A DNA stretch of 59,989 nt from Bacillus sp. J37 (GCF_000518865.1 NZ_JAEK01000027.1:1-59989); one strand, 5' to 3'; shown: positions 1-9,003, counted from the stretch's first letter. Made by a program: numbers and translations. The notes: a model not told the origin generated them from the letters alone.

Positions 1-1574
1 GAGACCACTGAAAAAGTGCCCTTTTTAAATGCAATTTTAAGAAATCGACGATTTCTATCTATTGAATTCAAGAAAATGCAATAAAAAATGGCTATAGGTG
101 TCTTTTTAGAGGATAGTATCGCTGCTATCCTCTTTAAATTTACTGCTAATGCAGTTATTTTTGCTTGTAAGGCCACGCTTTTTAGATCGTACCCCCTGGC
201 ACGATCTAACCCGTGGAAATTCTTCATCTCACCATTTTTCCATTCGTGAGAAGCTCTTTCCCGATATTTTTCTTTGAATTCATCTGACTTTTGTTGTTGA
301 CTGTATTCATAGAATTCTGGAGTATTGATCCCAACCTCTAAAACTTTCCCTACAGTTTTACCAGAGATACAAGCATCTCTAAATGGGCAATTTCTACATG
401 TTTCCTTTTCAAAGTAATAGCGATAGGATTGTCGGTTTTTAGTCTTTTTGTGGTATTTCCTTACGGAAATATTCCCCTGAATACAGAACCATTCATCAGA
501 ATCTTTATTGTAGTTGTATAATGCTTCATTTACTCTGTAGGCCATTTCACTAACTGGTATGTATGCCGTGGCTCCAATTTCTTTTATTATATCTAGGATA
601 TTCTTGCGGAAGTATGCCTTGTCGGCCAATACTTCATTTATTGTAATACCGCCTTTTTTTGTCTGTTCCAATAACTTGTCAAACATCTTACCATCCACAT
701 AGGCTCCATTATCAACATGGACTGCAGTAATAATTCGTTCTTGCGGCATCATCATAAATTCAGTTTTATATCCAAAGAAATGAGAGGTTTTACTTTTATG
801 TCCAACTCTAGCGTCCAGATCTACAATAGAACGAACTCCTTTTTGTTCCAAAAATTTAGGGTCCTCCAGAATTTCTTTCGCAACCTCTAGTAATTCCTTC
901 ACCTTGGAGCTATTTTGAATTTCTGTATGTTTTTCTATGCTTGTAATTGTCTCTTCGAGATAAGATTTCATGGTTGCCTTAGCTTCTTTATGATCTTCTA
1001 TTTCTTTATAATCTGGAATTTCTTGATTCATTTCCTTTGGTACTTCACCATTTTCGCTCTCGACAGTCTTAAAAATTTTTTTAGCTAGACGCTTCATTAC
1101 TCTTTCTGCGGTACATTTAAATGTGTTAGCTACTGTGTGAGTAGTATCAATGCTTAACCCAGATCCCTCTAGAATCCCTTTATCTACACATTGTTTTACA
1201 ATTTTAGAGATGATATCATCAATCGTTAAATTTCCTTCTAATTTATTCTTACGAAACTTAGTCAAAAGGCTTGGGTGAGGTAGATCATCTTCGGGGTTAA
1301 TGCCTAGAAAATACATGTAAGCAAGGTTCAATGAAGCTTCTTCGATAACACGTTCATCAGATAAATTATAAAGATATTGTAAGACTAAAAGTTTTACCAT
1401 AAGCTCAGGCTCTTTTGCCGGTCTACCATAATACTTACAATAAGTTTTTTCGAGTTCTATATTAATAAAACTAAAATCTAATTCGTCTTTAAGAATTTTA
1501 AGTTGATGATTTTTAGGAATTTTATTGTATAATACTGAATAGATGCTTAATTGCATATCTTTGTCTTTGAGCAT
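1..1574 (-). CDS. IS1182-family transposase (no stop inside window)
   Basis: I translated this by hand from the ATG at 1574 (MLKDKDMQLSIYSVLYN). The frame stays open to the first base of the window, so the stop lies outside or is supplied by flanking DNA, as often happens when an IS transposase runs into its terminal repeat. The sequence has the layout of IS1182 transposases: an N-terminal DNA-binding region (YYGRPAKEPELMVKLLVLQY), a catalytic region with the DT and ADKAYF segments, an insertion with paired cysteines (CRNCPFRDAC), and a C-terminal ERASHEWKNGEMKNFHGLDR-type segment carrying the catalytic Glu. It should catalyse movement of the element. No internal frameshift was found, so it may be active. 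Confidence 0.85.
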   Translation of the reverse strand, partial: MLKDKDMQLSIYSVLYNKIPKNHQLKILKDELDFSFINIELEKTYCKYYGRPAKEPELMVKLLVLQYLYNLSDERVIEEASLNLAYMYFLGINPEDDLPHPSLLTKFRKNKLEGNLTIDDIISKIVKQCVDKGILEGSGLSIDTTHTVANTFKCTAERVMKRLAKKIFKTVESENGEVPKEMNQEIPDYKEIEDHKEAKATMKSYLEETITSIEKHTEIQNSSKVKELLEVAKEILEDPKFLEQKGVRSIVDLDARVGHKSKTSHFFGYKTEFMMMPQERIITAVHVDNGAYVDGKMFDKLLEQTKKGGITINEVLADKAYFRKNILDIIKEIGATAYIPVSEMAYRVNEALYNYNKDSDEWFCIQGNISVRKYHKKTKNRQSYRYYFEKETCRNCPFRDACISGKTVGKVLEVGINTPEFYEYSQQQKSDEFKEKYRERASHEWKNGEMKNFHGLDRARGYDLKSVALQAKITALAVNLKRIAAILSSKKTPIAIFYCIFLNSIDRNRRFLKIAFKKGTFSVV

Positions 1575-1682
1575 AAAAAGAAAACCTTCCTTCTTTGATT
1601 AATTGTTTCTTGGTCGATTCAATTATACCAAAAGTAGGAGGGTTTTCTTTTTAAATATGCTTTTATATATTACCAGTTTTTA

Positions 1683-1704
1683 GGGGGCGTTTTTCAGTGG
1701 TCTC
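1683..1704. repeat. Right terminal inverted repeat of the IS
   Basis: GGGGCGTTTTTCAGTGGTCTC pairs with the left end at 1-21; the outer 15 bases TTTTTCAGTGGTCTC are identical and the inner six differ at three positions. Confidence 0.85.
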
Positions 1705-1724
1705 GACCTGTCCCCCTGTCCCAG

Positions 1725-2045
1725 CTATGGAGCAAAAGGAACAAAATATCTAAACATAAAAGATATAAATGCGAATACTGATATCGTACAAACACAAGCC
1801 AAGTGCAGGAGGATAAATACGATTTTGATTTTTCCTTTGATGAAAAATGAATAGATAAAGCCTGCTAGAGGGTTCAAAATTAAGAAGGGTAAGGAGATGA
1901 CGACTGTTACTTTGCCTATCAGATGGACGACTTTTGAATCTACTCCCGCTAAACTCAAGACACATAAAAGTAAAATGGTTACAACCATTGTGGCGATTAA
2001 GGAAAATAATGCTACCTTTGAGGGTTTACTAAAAAACTTCTTCAT
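1725..2045 (-). CDS. Small membrane protein of unknown function
   Basis: A 106-residue protein starting MKKFFSKPSK, chosen because AGGAGG sits six bases upstream of this ATG; an earlier ATG nine codons upstream has no such site. About three to four hydrophobic segments are visible (roughly residues 12-32, 42-60, 62-75 and 80-100), so it is an integral membrane protein. I do not recognise a family. It sits directly beside the IS right end but is not interrupted. Confidence 0.6.
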   Translation of the reverse strand: MKKFFSKPSKVALFSLIATMVVTILLLCVLSLAGVDSKVVHLIGKVTVVISLPFLILNPLAGFIYSFFIKGKIKIVFILLHLACVCTISVFAFISFMFRYFVPFAP

Positions 2046-2094
2046 CGTATCCTCCTTTTTATTTATTGGCATCGAACGTTCACTTAGATGGATT

Positions 2095-2159
2095 TTAAAA
2101 TAGTCCCGGTATTTATTGCGAATCCACTATTACGGGCACAATGCAGAAAAACCGGGACT
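2095..2159 (-). terminator. Hairpin downstream of the GreA-type gene
   Basis: AGTCCCGGT at 2102-2110 pairs perfectly with ACCGGGACT at 2151-2159; on the minus strand the stem is followed by ATTTTAAAAT. The loop is long (40 bases), so efficiency is uncertain. Confidence 0.5.
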
Positions 2160-2218
2160 AATATCATTCTATTCAATTATATTACTAATTTATACTAAAA
2201 CGCTTTCAACACATCCCA

Positions 2219-2686
2219 TCAAGCCTCTTTCATATTTTGTTGTTCATCAAAAAGATGTCCAACATATGTTATTTCTTTGATCACTACAGGAAGTTCACCT
2301 GTTGGGACTTTAAGCATGACTTTTTCACCCATTTTTTTTAGTAAAAGCTGTCTGCCTACTGGTGATAAAAAAGAAATACATCCAGAGTCGGGATCTGACT
2401 CTTCTGGGAAGCAGATGACAAAATCCTCTGTATCATTTTCATCATCAAACAATACTGTAACCCTTGTACCGATATAAACTTTCGGAAGCGAAGAAGTTAG
2501 ATTGCTCTTCTGGTCAGCACTTAACAACTCCTCCAGTTCCAGCAAATATAAATGAAAAAAGTTTTTTAATTGTTCTTGCACAGGTGTGGATGCATTGTAA
2601 AGGTTTGTAAGCTCCTTTATGTTCTCATCAACATAAACCATCTGCTGTACTAAGTGTTCTCTGTGCCGAGGGATGTTATGGTTCAT
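2219..2686 (-). CDS. GreA/GreB-type transcription factor
   Basis: A 155-residue protein with an N-terminal helical region (about residues 1-70, likely the antiparallel coiled coil) and a C-terminal FKBP-like domain with the recognisable end of the family: ISFLSPVGRQLLLKKMGEKV followed by VMLKVPTGE. GreA proteins bind RNA polymerase and stimulate cleavage of backtracked RNA. The acidic pair normally at the coiled-coil tip is not obvious here, so this could be a GreA-like modulator without cleavage activity. Bacillus genomes often carry such a second copy besides the housekeeping greA. The start overlaps a short upstream ORF. Confidence 0.75.
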   Translation of the reverse strand: MNHNIPRHREHLVQQMVYVDENIKELTNLYNASTPVQEQLKNFFHLYLLELEELLSADQKSNLTSSLPKVYIGTRVTVLFDDENDTEDFVICFPEESDPDSGCISFLSPVGRQLLLKKMGEKVMLKVPTGELPVVIKEITYVGHLFDEQQNMKEA

Positions 2687-2744
2687 AATAGATAACCCCC
2701 AAACTTGGATTTTGTCTCTTGCATGTTTTCGATAAGTTGCTCAT
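2676..2744 (-). CDS. 22-codon upstream ORF overlapping the GreA-type start
   Basis: An ATG at 2744 follows AGGAGG with eight bases spacing (AGGAGGAGTTTTATAATG), a stronger site than that of the main gene. It encodes MSNLSKTCKRQNPSLGVIYY plus EP and stops just inside the GreA-type frame, so ribosomes ending here could reinitiate at 2686. It could instead be a decayed N-terminal extension. No family recognised. Confidence 0.4.
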   Translation of the reverse strand: MSNLSKTCKRQNPSLGVIYYEP

Positions 2745-2918
2745 TATAAAACTCCTCCTATATAAAAAAATAAAACCCATCAAAGAAAGCAGAAAATACC
2801 TACTAAAAGGTTTCTCTGCCTTCTCCTCCAAAATAAAGAGGACGTACCCCTTTATAAGTTGTAAAGGTTTCAATTTTATATTACCATATTTAAACATAAA
2901 TAACTGTTTAATTTGTTT

Positions 2919-3926
2919 TTACCCTTTTGATAAATCCCTGCGGTTTGCTGATAAAGGGGGCTGTTCTAACCATTCGTTTGCTATCATAATATTGACCCCA
3001 TCTTCCGAAAACTTCAGAACTTCAGCTACTAAACGTGAATAATCTACAACTAAATCACTTCTTTGAGTTTCGGCAATAGATACACCAAAATTTCCAATTC
3101 CTGCATAAATCATTAGACTAAAGTGAAACATCATGATTTTATCAGAAAAAGGTGCTTCCTGTGATTCAGAAACCTCTTGTTCATAAGACGCCGGCAATGG
3201 TAACGAAGCCATCTCCAAGTAACTGCCAAAAACCTTAATATGTTTCAATGAAATTTCTTTACCCCTTAGAAAATACTTACGTACCTTATCAGACTTAGCA
3301 ACCTGACTAAACGCGGTCGCCAAACCTACTCCTAAATAATTGGTCTGTATATTTGCGTAAAGATTCGTAACCTCTGTTCCTGTTAGTGCATCCCTTCTCC
3401 CTAACCCTTCTAAAATAAACGATTGTTTATGTACAAATTCAAGCTTTTCAGGATAAGGAATAGCAGGAGGCCGTTGTAGAAGCCCCTTTTCCAATAAAAG
3501 AACAGCTGCATTTGTATCAAGTTCAATTGTATCCGTTAAACACTTGGAAAAAAATGAACGAACATCTTGTCGATATGTATTTTGCAGCACTCTTCCGTAA
3601 GTAACTAATCCACCCTTGGCCATATTTCTTATATACCTTAAATAAAAAACATCAGAAAATAATCGTTTTGCTTTTAAATTCACATCGTCTTCTGTAAATC
3701 CCTGTGGAATCTGTATTTCTTCCTTTGTGTAAATTTCACTTATGAACTTAACATGCTCTTCAGATAACTTTAATGCGTGGACTGTAAGTGACTTAATATC
3801 TTCATCCTCAACATGTTCGAGAAAATACTTAAGTACACACATAGCCATGCTATCAGCAAGATAAGTTGCCCATAAATATGACAATTCTGATGAAGTTAAC
3901 TTTATCAGGTCATGGTTGTTACCCAA
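2919..3926 (-). CDS. DUF3231 family protein
   Basis: A 335-residue soluble, helix-rich protein. It contains two similar halves, each with a conserved helical bundle (for example LSYLWATYLADSMAMCVLKY near the N-terminus, and the NLYANIQTNYLGVGLATAFS segment opening the second half), as is usual for the DUF3231 family of spore-forming Bacillaceae. The function is unknown; ferritin-like helical folds have been suggested for the family. It appears monocistronic, with an AGGAGG site just upstream of the ATG. Confidence 0.75.
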   Translation of the reverse strand: MGNNHDLIKLTSSELSYLWATYLADSMAMCVLKYFLEHVEDEDIKSLTVHALKLSEEHVKFISEIYTKEEIQIPQGFTEDDVNLKAKRLFSDVFYLRYIRNMAKGGLVTYGRVLQNTYRQDVRSFFSKCLTDTIELDTNAAVLLLEKGLLQRPPAIPYPEKLEFVHKQSFILEGLGRRDALTGTEVTNLYANIQTNYLGVGLATAFSQVAKSDKVRKYFLRGKEISLKHIKVFGSYLEMASLPLPASYEQEVSESQEAPFSDKIMMFHFSLMIYAGIGNFGVSIAETQRSDLVVDYSRLVAEVLKFSEDGVNIMIANEWLEQPPLSANRRDLSKG

Positions 3927-4267
3927 AATGAAGTCCTCCTATTTCATCTGTTACCCGTAGCATTCCCATAATAAAATAAATATATATGACGAATTGAGGA
4001 TTCATCGGTTAGCCATAGATAAACTAAAATAAGAGCTTTAAAAAAAATTCGCTCTTCTCCTCTTAGTGAGCAAATTATCGAGCACCATTTTTATGTATCT
4101 AATAAAAAGGCAACCTGAATCAATGCTTATATTGTTTACCTAATTGTTCTTAGAATAATGGGACTGTAACTCATTCCATGAACTTCCTTACAAATACGAG
4201 AACAAAAAGAAAAGGATGATAATTTTTTTGATATATATTGCTATGTTTACACAAATTTTTCCAACCA
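3927..4267. other. Intergenic region without a recognisable gene
   Basis: About 340 bases, strongly AT-rich. I see the DUF3231 ribosome binding site at the left end and an imperfect AAGAGC/GCTCTT inverted repeat near 4034-4055, but no open frame with a ribosome binding site. Confidence 0.5.
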
Positions 4268-4296
4268 CAAAAAAACCGAAGTGAAGCCTTCGATTC
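4268..4296 (-). terminator. Rho-independent terminator of the decayed membrane gene
   Basis: On the minus strand CGAAG-GCTTCA-CTTCG is followed by GTTTTTTTG, directly downstream of the pseudogene at 4356-4706. Confidence 0.7.
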
Positions 4297-4355
4297 TGTA
4301 GTGTTTTTAAGTATATTTTTTCTTCAGGGAATATTAAACCCTTTTCAATCCTTCC

Positions 4356-4706
4356 CTAGTCCCCTGGCTTTTCATTTAATACCCACGGTATGAGAGCTTC
4401 AAATTCTAATTGCAAAACTGGTCCTGGAAACTCGTCATATACAAACATTAACTCTTTCTCGAGTCCAAAAGTAAAGTTTTGTATTCTTCATCCCATTCCG
4501 AACCCGTAAAATACTCTCCTTCTACTAATTTTCCAACTATATGATAACTACCAATATATAAACGTAATCCAATAGAAGCAATTAGCCCTGCGATTAAAAA
4601 CATACCTCCCCAACCTCCAGGGAATATAAAATTAACATAATATTCCGTTATTCCGAAGAATACAATCCATTTGATTCGACGTATTTTGTAGAATTTTCAC
4701 CTTCAT
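4356..4706 (-). pseudogene. Decayed small membrane-protein gene
   Basis: Hand translation of the minus strand gives a protein-like frame (IKWIVFFGITEYYVNFIFPG then a hydrophobic stretch MFLIAGLIASIGLRLYIGSY and a charged tail) that is broken at least once: the frame ends at a TAA near 4466, while the neighbouring frame continues LEKELMFVYDEFPGPVLQLE to a TAG at 4356. The start is also out of frame (ATGAAGGTG at 4706). A terminator follows. It is a degenerate gene of unknown family. Confidence 0.55.
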
Positions 4707-4724
4707 TCTCTTATTTTTTTGTAT

Positions 4725-4748
4725 AGTTATTTCCATATGGAAATAACT
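4725..4748. repeat. Perfect 24-bp palindrome
   Basis: AGTTATTTCCAT followed by its exact complement, with no loop. It lies between the decayed gene and the ABC-F gene. Such a looplesss palindrome is more typical of an operator for a dimeric repressor than of a terminator. Confidence 0.6.
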
Positions 4749-4957
4749 CGTATCCTACCTCCAAGATCGGTTGTATAATAGACTTTTCCCCAATCGCTAA
4801 ACGCCCAAGTAATAAATAAATTCAATAAACTAATTTAATTAATAAGGGCTAGACTTAAAAGTGAATTGCATTTTCCACAAAAGCAACTTAAGGATAGAAA
4901 AAGCAGATAAAATTTAGTAAGATATCCACATGTGACATTAGATAAGGAGTTAAAAAA

Positions 4958-6511
4958 ATGAGCGTATTAAACGTAAAAGATTTAAGTCACGGTTTCGGTG
5001 ATCGTGCAATTTTTAATAATGTGTCTTTTCGACTTTTAAAAGGAGAACACGTTGGACTAATTGGGGCAAATGGTGAGGGTAAGTCTACTTTCATGAATAT
5101 TGTTACCGGGAAGCTACAACCCGACGAGGGGAAAGTTGAGTGGTCACGAAAAGTTCGTGTCGGTTATTTAGATCAGCATGCTGTCCTTCAAAAAGGTACG
5201 ACGATGCGTGACGCTTTGAGCTCTGCTTTTCAATATCTTTTTGATGCTGAATCAGAGATCAATGAACTTTACGCAAAAATGGGTGATGAAGGTGCTGATA
5301 TCGATGCATTACTTGCAGAAGTTGGAGAGCTCCAAGAAACTCTAGATAGTAATGATTTCTATCAAATTAACTCAAAAGTTGAGGAAGTTGCTCGTGGTCT
5401 AGGATTAGATGCGGTTGGACTCGATCGGGATGTTAATGATCTTAGCGGTGGGCAACGTACGAAAGTTTTGCTAGCTAAGCTTCTACTAGAAAAGCCTGAA
5501 ATCCTATTACTAGACGAGCCAACGAACTATTTGGATGAACAGCATATCGAATGGTTGAAGCGCTATTTACAGGAATATGAGAATGCATTTATCTTGATTT
5601 CACATGATATTCCATTCTTGAACAATGTTGTTAACTTGATTTATCATATGGAAAACCAAGAATTGAATCGCTATGTTGGTGACTATGATAACTTCTTAAA
5701 AATCTATGAAATGAAGAAGCAGCAACTGGAGTCTGCTTACAAGCGTCAACAACAAGAAATTGCAGATTTAAAGGATTTCGTTGCTCGTAACAAGGCAAGT
5801 GTTGCGACTCGTAATATGGCAATGTCCCGTCAAAAGAAGCTCGACAAAATGGAAATAATTGAATTGGGGAAAGAGAAGCCAAAACCTGAATTTAATTTCA
5901 AAGAAGCTCGTACAGCTAGTCGTTGGATTTTCACGGCTGAAGATCTTGTTATTGGTTACAATGAACCACTTTCTCGCCCATTGAATTTGAAAATGGAACG
6001 CGGACAAAAAATTGCCTTCGTGGGTGCAAACGGTATTGGTAAGTCTACTCTTTTAAAAAGTATTCTTGGGTTGATTAAGCCAATTTCAGGTAAAGTGGAA
6101 CGTGGTGAACATCAATACATCGGTTACTTCGAGCAGGAAGTTAAAGAGTCCAACTACAACACTTGTATTGAAGAGATTTGGAGCGAGTTCCCAAGTATGA
6201 ATCAGGCAGAAGTCAGGGCTGCTCTTGCAAAATGCGGATTAACGACGAAACATATTGAAAGTAAAATCGAAGTTCTCTCTGGTGGCGAAAAAGCAAAAGT
6301 TAGATTGTGTAAAATTCTAAACACAGAAACGAACTTACTAATTCTAGACGAACCTACCAATCACTTGGATGTTGACGCGAAAGAAGAATTGAAACGTGCT
6401 TTAAAGGCATATCGCGGAAGTATCTTAATGGTTTCCCACGAACCTGAATTCTATCGTGAAATTGCGACCGAAGTTTGGAATTGTGAGGATTGGACGACAA
6501 AAGTGTTTTAA
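4958..6511 (+). CDS. yfmM: ABC-F family ATPase, YfmM-type
   Basis: A 517-residue soluble protein with two tandem ABC domains and no membrane segments, the hallmark of ABC-F ribosome-associated factors. First domain: Walker A GANGEGKST at 36-44, signature LSGGQ at 162-166, LLLDEPTN at 183-190. Second: GANGIGKST at 356-364, LSGGE at 440-444, LILDEPTNHLD at 461-471. Between them (about 240-320) is the charged linker that reaches the ribosomal peptidyl-transferase centre in this family. Length and N-terminus match my memory of B. subtilis YfmM (518 residues) better than YkpA, YdiF or YfmR. Members act in translation rescue; some give antibiotic resistance, which cannot be inferred here. AAGGAG precedes the ATG. 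Confidence 0.85.
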   Translation: MSVLNVKDLSHGFGDRAIFNNVSFRLLKGEHVGLIGANGEGKSTFMNIVTGKLQPDEGKVEWSRKVRVGYLDQHAVLQKGTTMRDALSSAFQYLFDAESEINELYAKMGDEGADIDALLAEVGELQETLDSNDFYQINSKVEEVARGLGLDAVGLDRDVNDLSGGQRTKVLLAKLLLEKPEILLLDEPTNYLDEQHIEWLKRYLQEYENAFILISHDIPFLNNVVNLIYHMENQELNRYVGDYDNFLKIYEMKKQQLESAYKRQQQEIADLKDFVARNKASVATRNMAMSRQKKLDKMEIIELGKEKPKPEFNFKEARTASRWIFTAEDLVIGYNEPLSRPLNLKMERGQKIAFVGANGIGKSTLLKSILGLIKPISGKVERGEHQYIGYFEQEVKESNYNTCIEEIWSEFPSMNQAEVRAALAKCGLTTKHIESKIEVLSGGEKAKVRLCKILNTETNLLILDEPTNHLDVDAKEELKRALKAYRGSILMVSHEPEFYREIATEVWNCEDWTTKVF

Positions 6512-6520
6512 ATAATAAGA

Positions 6521-6647
6521 AAAGCGCAAGCGCCTTGATCAGCCCCGACAAGCATAAGACGCAAAGGAATAGAAGACGTTCTTTGTCTTCAATTCCTTTG
6601 TGGCTTATGACCTCGAGGGGCTAGGCGCTGGAGCTAGACACCCACAC
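6521..6647. repeat. Bacillus-type interspersed hairpin repeat
   Basis: A compact structured element: AGCGCCT near the left end pairs with AGGCGCT near the right, CCCC pairs with GGGG, ATAAG with CTTAT, and a central AAAGGAAT-AGAAGAC arm pairs with its complement. It resembles intergenic repeats seen many times in Bacillus and Geobacillus genomes (memory, not searched). It follows the ABC-F stop by only ten bases, so it lies in that transcript's 3' end. Confidence 0.7.
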
Positions 6648-6684
6648 TCAGTACAAAATTTTATACTTTCTTACCTGTAGATTA

Positions 6685-6726
6685 AGGGGTACCTAATGAT
6701 GAAAAATTCACTTGGGTACCCCTTTT
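6685..6726 (+). terminator. Terminator of the ABC-F gene
   Basis: GGGGTACC pairs with GGGTACCCC across a 20-base loop, followed by TTTT. Confidence 0.75.
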
Positions 6727-7126
6727 ATATAGGGCGTCTTATCCTTATTAAGTAACTAACAGAAGTAAATAAGGGACAGTTTTCCGATTATGCAAGAAAA
6801 ATTCCCCCATCCCATTTTCCACGTTTTCCGGTTAGAAATGCGGCATCTATCCGTCTATTTAACAGATAGGATGCTTAACCTGATCCCCCAACCGATTCCC
6901 TACTGGCTGATTTGACACAATTCACGAATATTATTATATCCAATTAGTTTTATAGAGTATCAATTGAGGTGCAGGTTGAAAATAAAAGAGCCTGATTCTT
7001 TTACAATATAGGACCCTGCACTATTTTATTTTTTACCTACATCTTAAATTGGTTATTAATCCAACCTATTTTAATATTAATTTGGCCACGCACTCCACAT
7101 GGCTTGGCTGGTGATGGCAGAGCTGA
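6727..7126. other. Intergenic region with an orphan terminator-like hairpin
   Basis: No gene seen in this 400-base stretch. At 6969-7033 GTGCAGG pairs with CCTGCAC, enclosing a second stem AAAAGA/TCTTTT, and is followed by TATTTTATTTTTT on the plus strand. Since the ABC-F gene already has a terminator, this may mark a lost plus-strand gene. Confidence 0.45.
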
Positions 7127-8328
7127 TTATGAATGAGTAGATTCCCCACCGTCTACATGGAGCACTTGGCCTGTAACGAAACGAGAATCATCAGAAGCTA
7201 AATACACATATGTTGGGGCAAGCTCAAATGGATGGGCAACCCGTTGCATCGGGTTAAAGGCACCATATACGGCAACCTGGTCTGATGAGAAGCTAGCTGC
7301 GATAAGAGGTGTCCAAATTCGCCCAGGTGCTACTGCATTAACCCGGATTCCTCTATTTACCACATTTTTCGACAAAGCGCGCGTGAATCCTACGTTAGCC
7401 CCCTTTGTTGCAGTGTAATCAATCATTTGTTTTTCTCCAACATAAGTCACTACAGAAGAAGTTTGAATGATTGAACTTCCCGGTTTCATGTATGGAAGTG
7501 CTGCTCTGGTTGTATAGAAGTGGGAATAGATATTCACCTTAAATGTATCATCGAATTGCTGGTCCGTAATGTCCGTTAGGCTCTTTTGCTGGAACTGGAT
7601 CCCTACATGGTTGCAGAGGACATCCAGACGGCCAAACGTCCGGATGGTTTGCTCTACGATTGCGACACACTGCTGTTTATCCCGCAAGTCACCCGGCATT
7701 AACAAACAACGCTGACCGAGTTGTTCGATCCTCGTTTTGGTTCGGTTTGCATCCTCATGTTCATTTAAATAAGCGATGGCTACGTCCGCGCCTTCTTTGG
7801 CAAATGCAATTGCGACCGCCGCCCCAATTCCGCTGCACCACCTGTAATAAGCGCGACCTTTCCTTTTAATTTTCCGCTGCCTTTATAATTTGGGTTTTCA
7901 ATGATCGGCCGAGGCACCATTAACCCTTCTACACCTGGATGAAAGAGCTGGCGCTGTTCCGGTAAATTCAACGGAATTTCCTCATACTTAGTTATTTTCC
8001 CATAGTTAGGGTACATCGGATATGGGTGTTCCACTTTGTTTGCATCAAACGCTTGTTGCAGCTGTTGGATCTGCTGCAGCTTCATTTGATTCTTCGGACC
8101 CATCATTTGATTTTTTTGATATTGGCCCATCACGTTGCCCCCTGGATACTGATTTATTTGTGACATGTAATATTGAGACATTTGAGGCATCTGATAATAC
8201 GGCATCTGATTCGCTTGTTGCATATAATTCATTTGCGGTTGGGGCATTTCCGACATTTGGACCAAGGAATCAATATCTTGCATTTGATCGATCTGTGGCA
8301 TTTGGCGATCTTTCTTTTCTTGGCTCAT
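7127..8328 (-). pseudogene. SDR oxidoreductase with Gln/Met-rich N-terminus, frameshifted
   Basis: Two frames join into one short-chain dehydrogenase of about 400 residues. Residues 1-70 are an unusual Gln/Met/Tyr-rich stretch (for example MPYYQMPQMSQYYMSQINQY), followed by a linker and the SDR start [13 protein letters not shown]. The reading then breaks near 7830: removing one base of error restores [20 protein letters not shown], the NAD(P)-binding glycine motif, and the frame continues to the C-terminus with the catalytic S-YxxxK (DYTATKGA) and the typical VDGGESTHS end. The SDR part resembles the Bacillus general-stress YdaD/YhdF group. One missing base in a G-rich run could be a true mutation or a sequencing error. 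Confidence 0.75.
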
Positions 8329-8343
8329 GGCAAACCTCCTGAT

Positions 8344-8362
8344 AGTAAACGTTCTGTTTACT
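8344..8362. repeat. Inverted repeat upstream of the SDR gene
   Basis: AGTAAAC-gttct-GTTTACT lies about 16-35 bases upstream of the SDR start, in a position suited to an operator. Confidence 0.4.
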
Positions 8363-8502
8363 GTATGATGAGCAGAAAAGTGAAGTGCCTGTTTCCATTC
8401 AACGAGTTATTATAAGGACACCTAGGAAATAAAGACTTGCTCTACATTGATGGGCTTTGAATAAGGTAAAACGTAAGAGAAAATATCAAGGAGGCTGCTA
8501 TT

Positions 8503-8667
8503 TTGAGATTCGAATTTAATCCGGAAGTAAAATTATTGCTGGTAAACTATTCCGACGAGAAAGTAAAGATGGATTATATCAATCATTCCTGGCCAATGCC
8601 TGAAATTGGATGGAGACCGCCATTCTATACAAACCCTCGTTATAGTTTTAATTACCCTATCATTTAG
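8503..8667 (+). CDS. 54-residue TTG-start protein of unknown function
   Basis: A TTG at 8503 follows AAGGAGG with good spacing. The product (MRFEFNPEVKLLLVNYSDEK ... ending FYTNPRYSFNYPII) has a non-random composition rich in Tyr, Asn and Pro, with the segment WPMPEIGWRPPFYTNPRY resembling a folded or partner-binding tail. The gene is followed by a clear plus-strand terminator about 100 bases downstream. I do not recognise the family. Confidence 0.55.
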   Translation: MRFEFNPEVKLLLVNYSDEKVKMDYINHSWPMPEIGWRPPFYTNPRYSFNYPII

Positions 8668-8770
8668 CAAGTTTTTATTTTTTTTGGACAGTTAAGGGAG
8701 AGTCAAAAGTCAATCTGGGTATACTCCTACTTGCAGAAGTTGAAAAGATTCACAAGTTAACGTCGAAGAG

Positions 8771-8808
8771 CCTGTATTATGGAGTAATTTCTAATACAGG
8801 TATTTTTG
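8771..8808 (+). terminator. Terminator after the 54-residue ORF
   Basis: CCTGTATTA pairs perfectly with TAATACAGG, followed by TATTTTTG. Confidence 0.75.
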
Positions 8809-8880
8809 ATTTCAGATAAATTAATGGCACTTTGTTTGCAAGTGGTCCGGATGATTTTTTGCAATAGGAACTCTAGGGAG

Positions 8881-8964
8881 TATCTTGAAGTCAATCGGGT
8901 CGATGTAAAAGAAGACGGCACACCGGTTATTCACTACGATTTGCCGCCCCAACATTTGAATAGA
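8881..8964 (+). pseudogene. Possible gene remnant (plus strand)
   Basis: The short frame EYLEVNRVDVKEDGTPVIHY looks protein-like (strand-turn-strand pattern) but has no convincing start, and it runs straight into a second terminator (GAAGCAGG 8963-8970 with CCTGCTTC 8989-8996). It may be the end of a lost gene whose terminator remains. Confidence 0.3.
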
Positions 8965-9003
8965 AGCAGGATTTCCCCTTATCGGGAGCCTGCTTCATTT
9001 ATT
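8963..9003 (+). terminator. Second plus-strand terminator
   Basis: GAAGCAGG at 8963-8970 pairs perfectly with CCTGCTTC at 8989-8996, followed by ATTTATT; the T tract is weak. Confidence 0.5.

Larger units (their letters stand above)
1..1704 (-). mobile_element. IS1182-type insertion sequence
   Basis: A single transposase gene lies between imperfect terminal inverted repeats: GAGACCACTGAAAAAGTGCCC at the left edge and its near-complement ending at 1704, with the outer 15 bases identical. Size of about 1.7 kb and one long DDE transposase fit the IS1182 group. The left end coincides with the window edge, so target duplication cannot be checked. The outer sequence after 1704 (a run of C-rich repeats) is not part of the repeat. 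Confidence 0.85.

Noticed and set aside
2745-2897. Longer upstream extension of the short ORF before the GreA-type gene
   Set aside because: Only the last 22 codons have a ribosome binding site; the upstream part is AT-rich and not protein-like.
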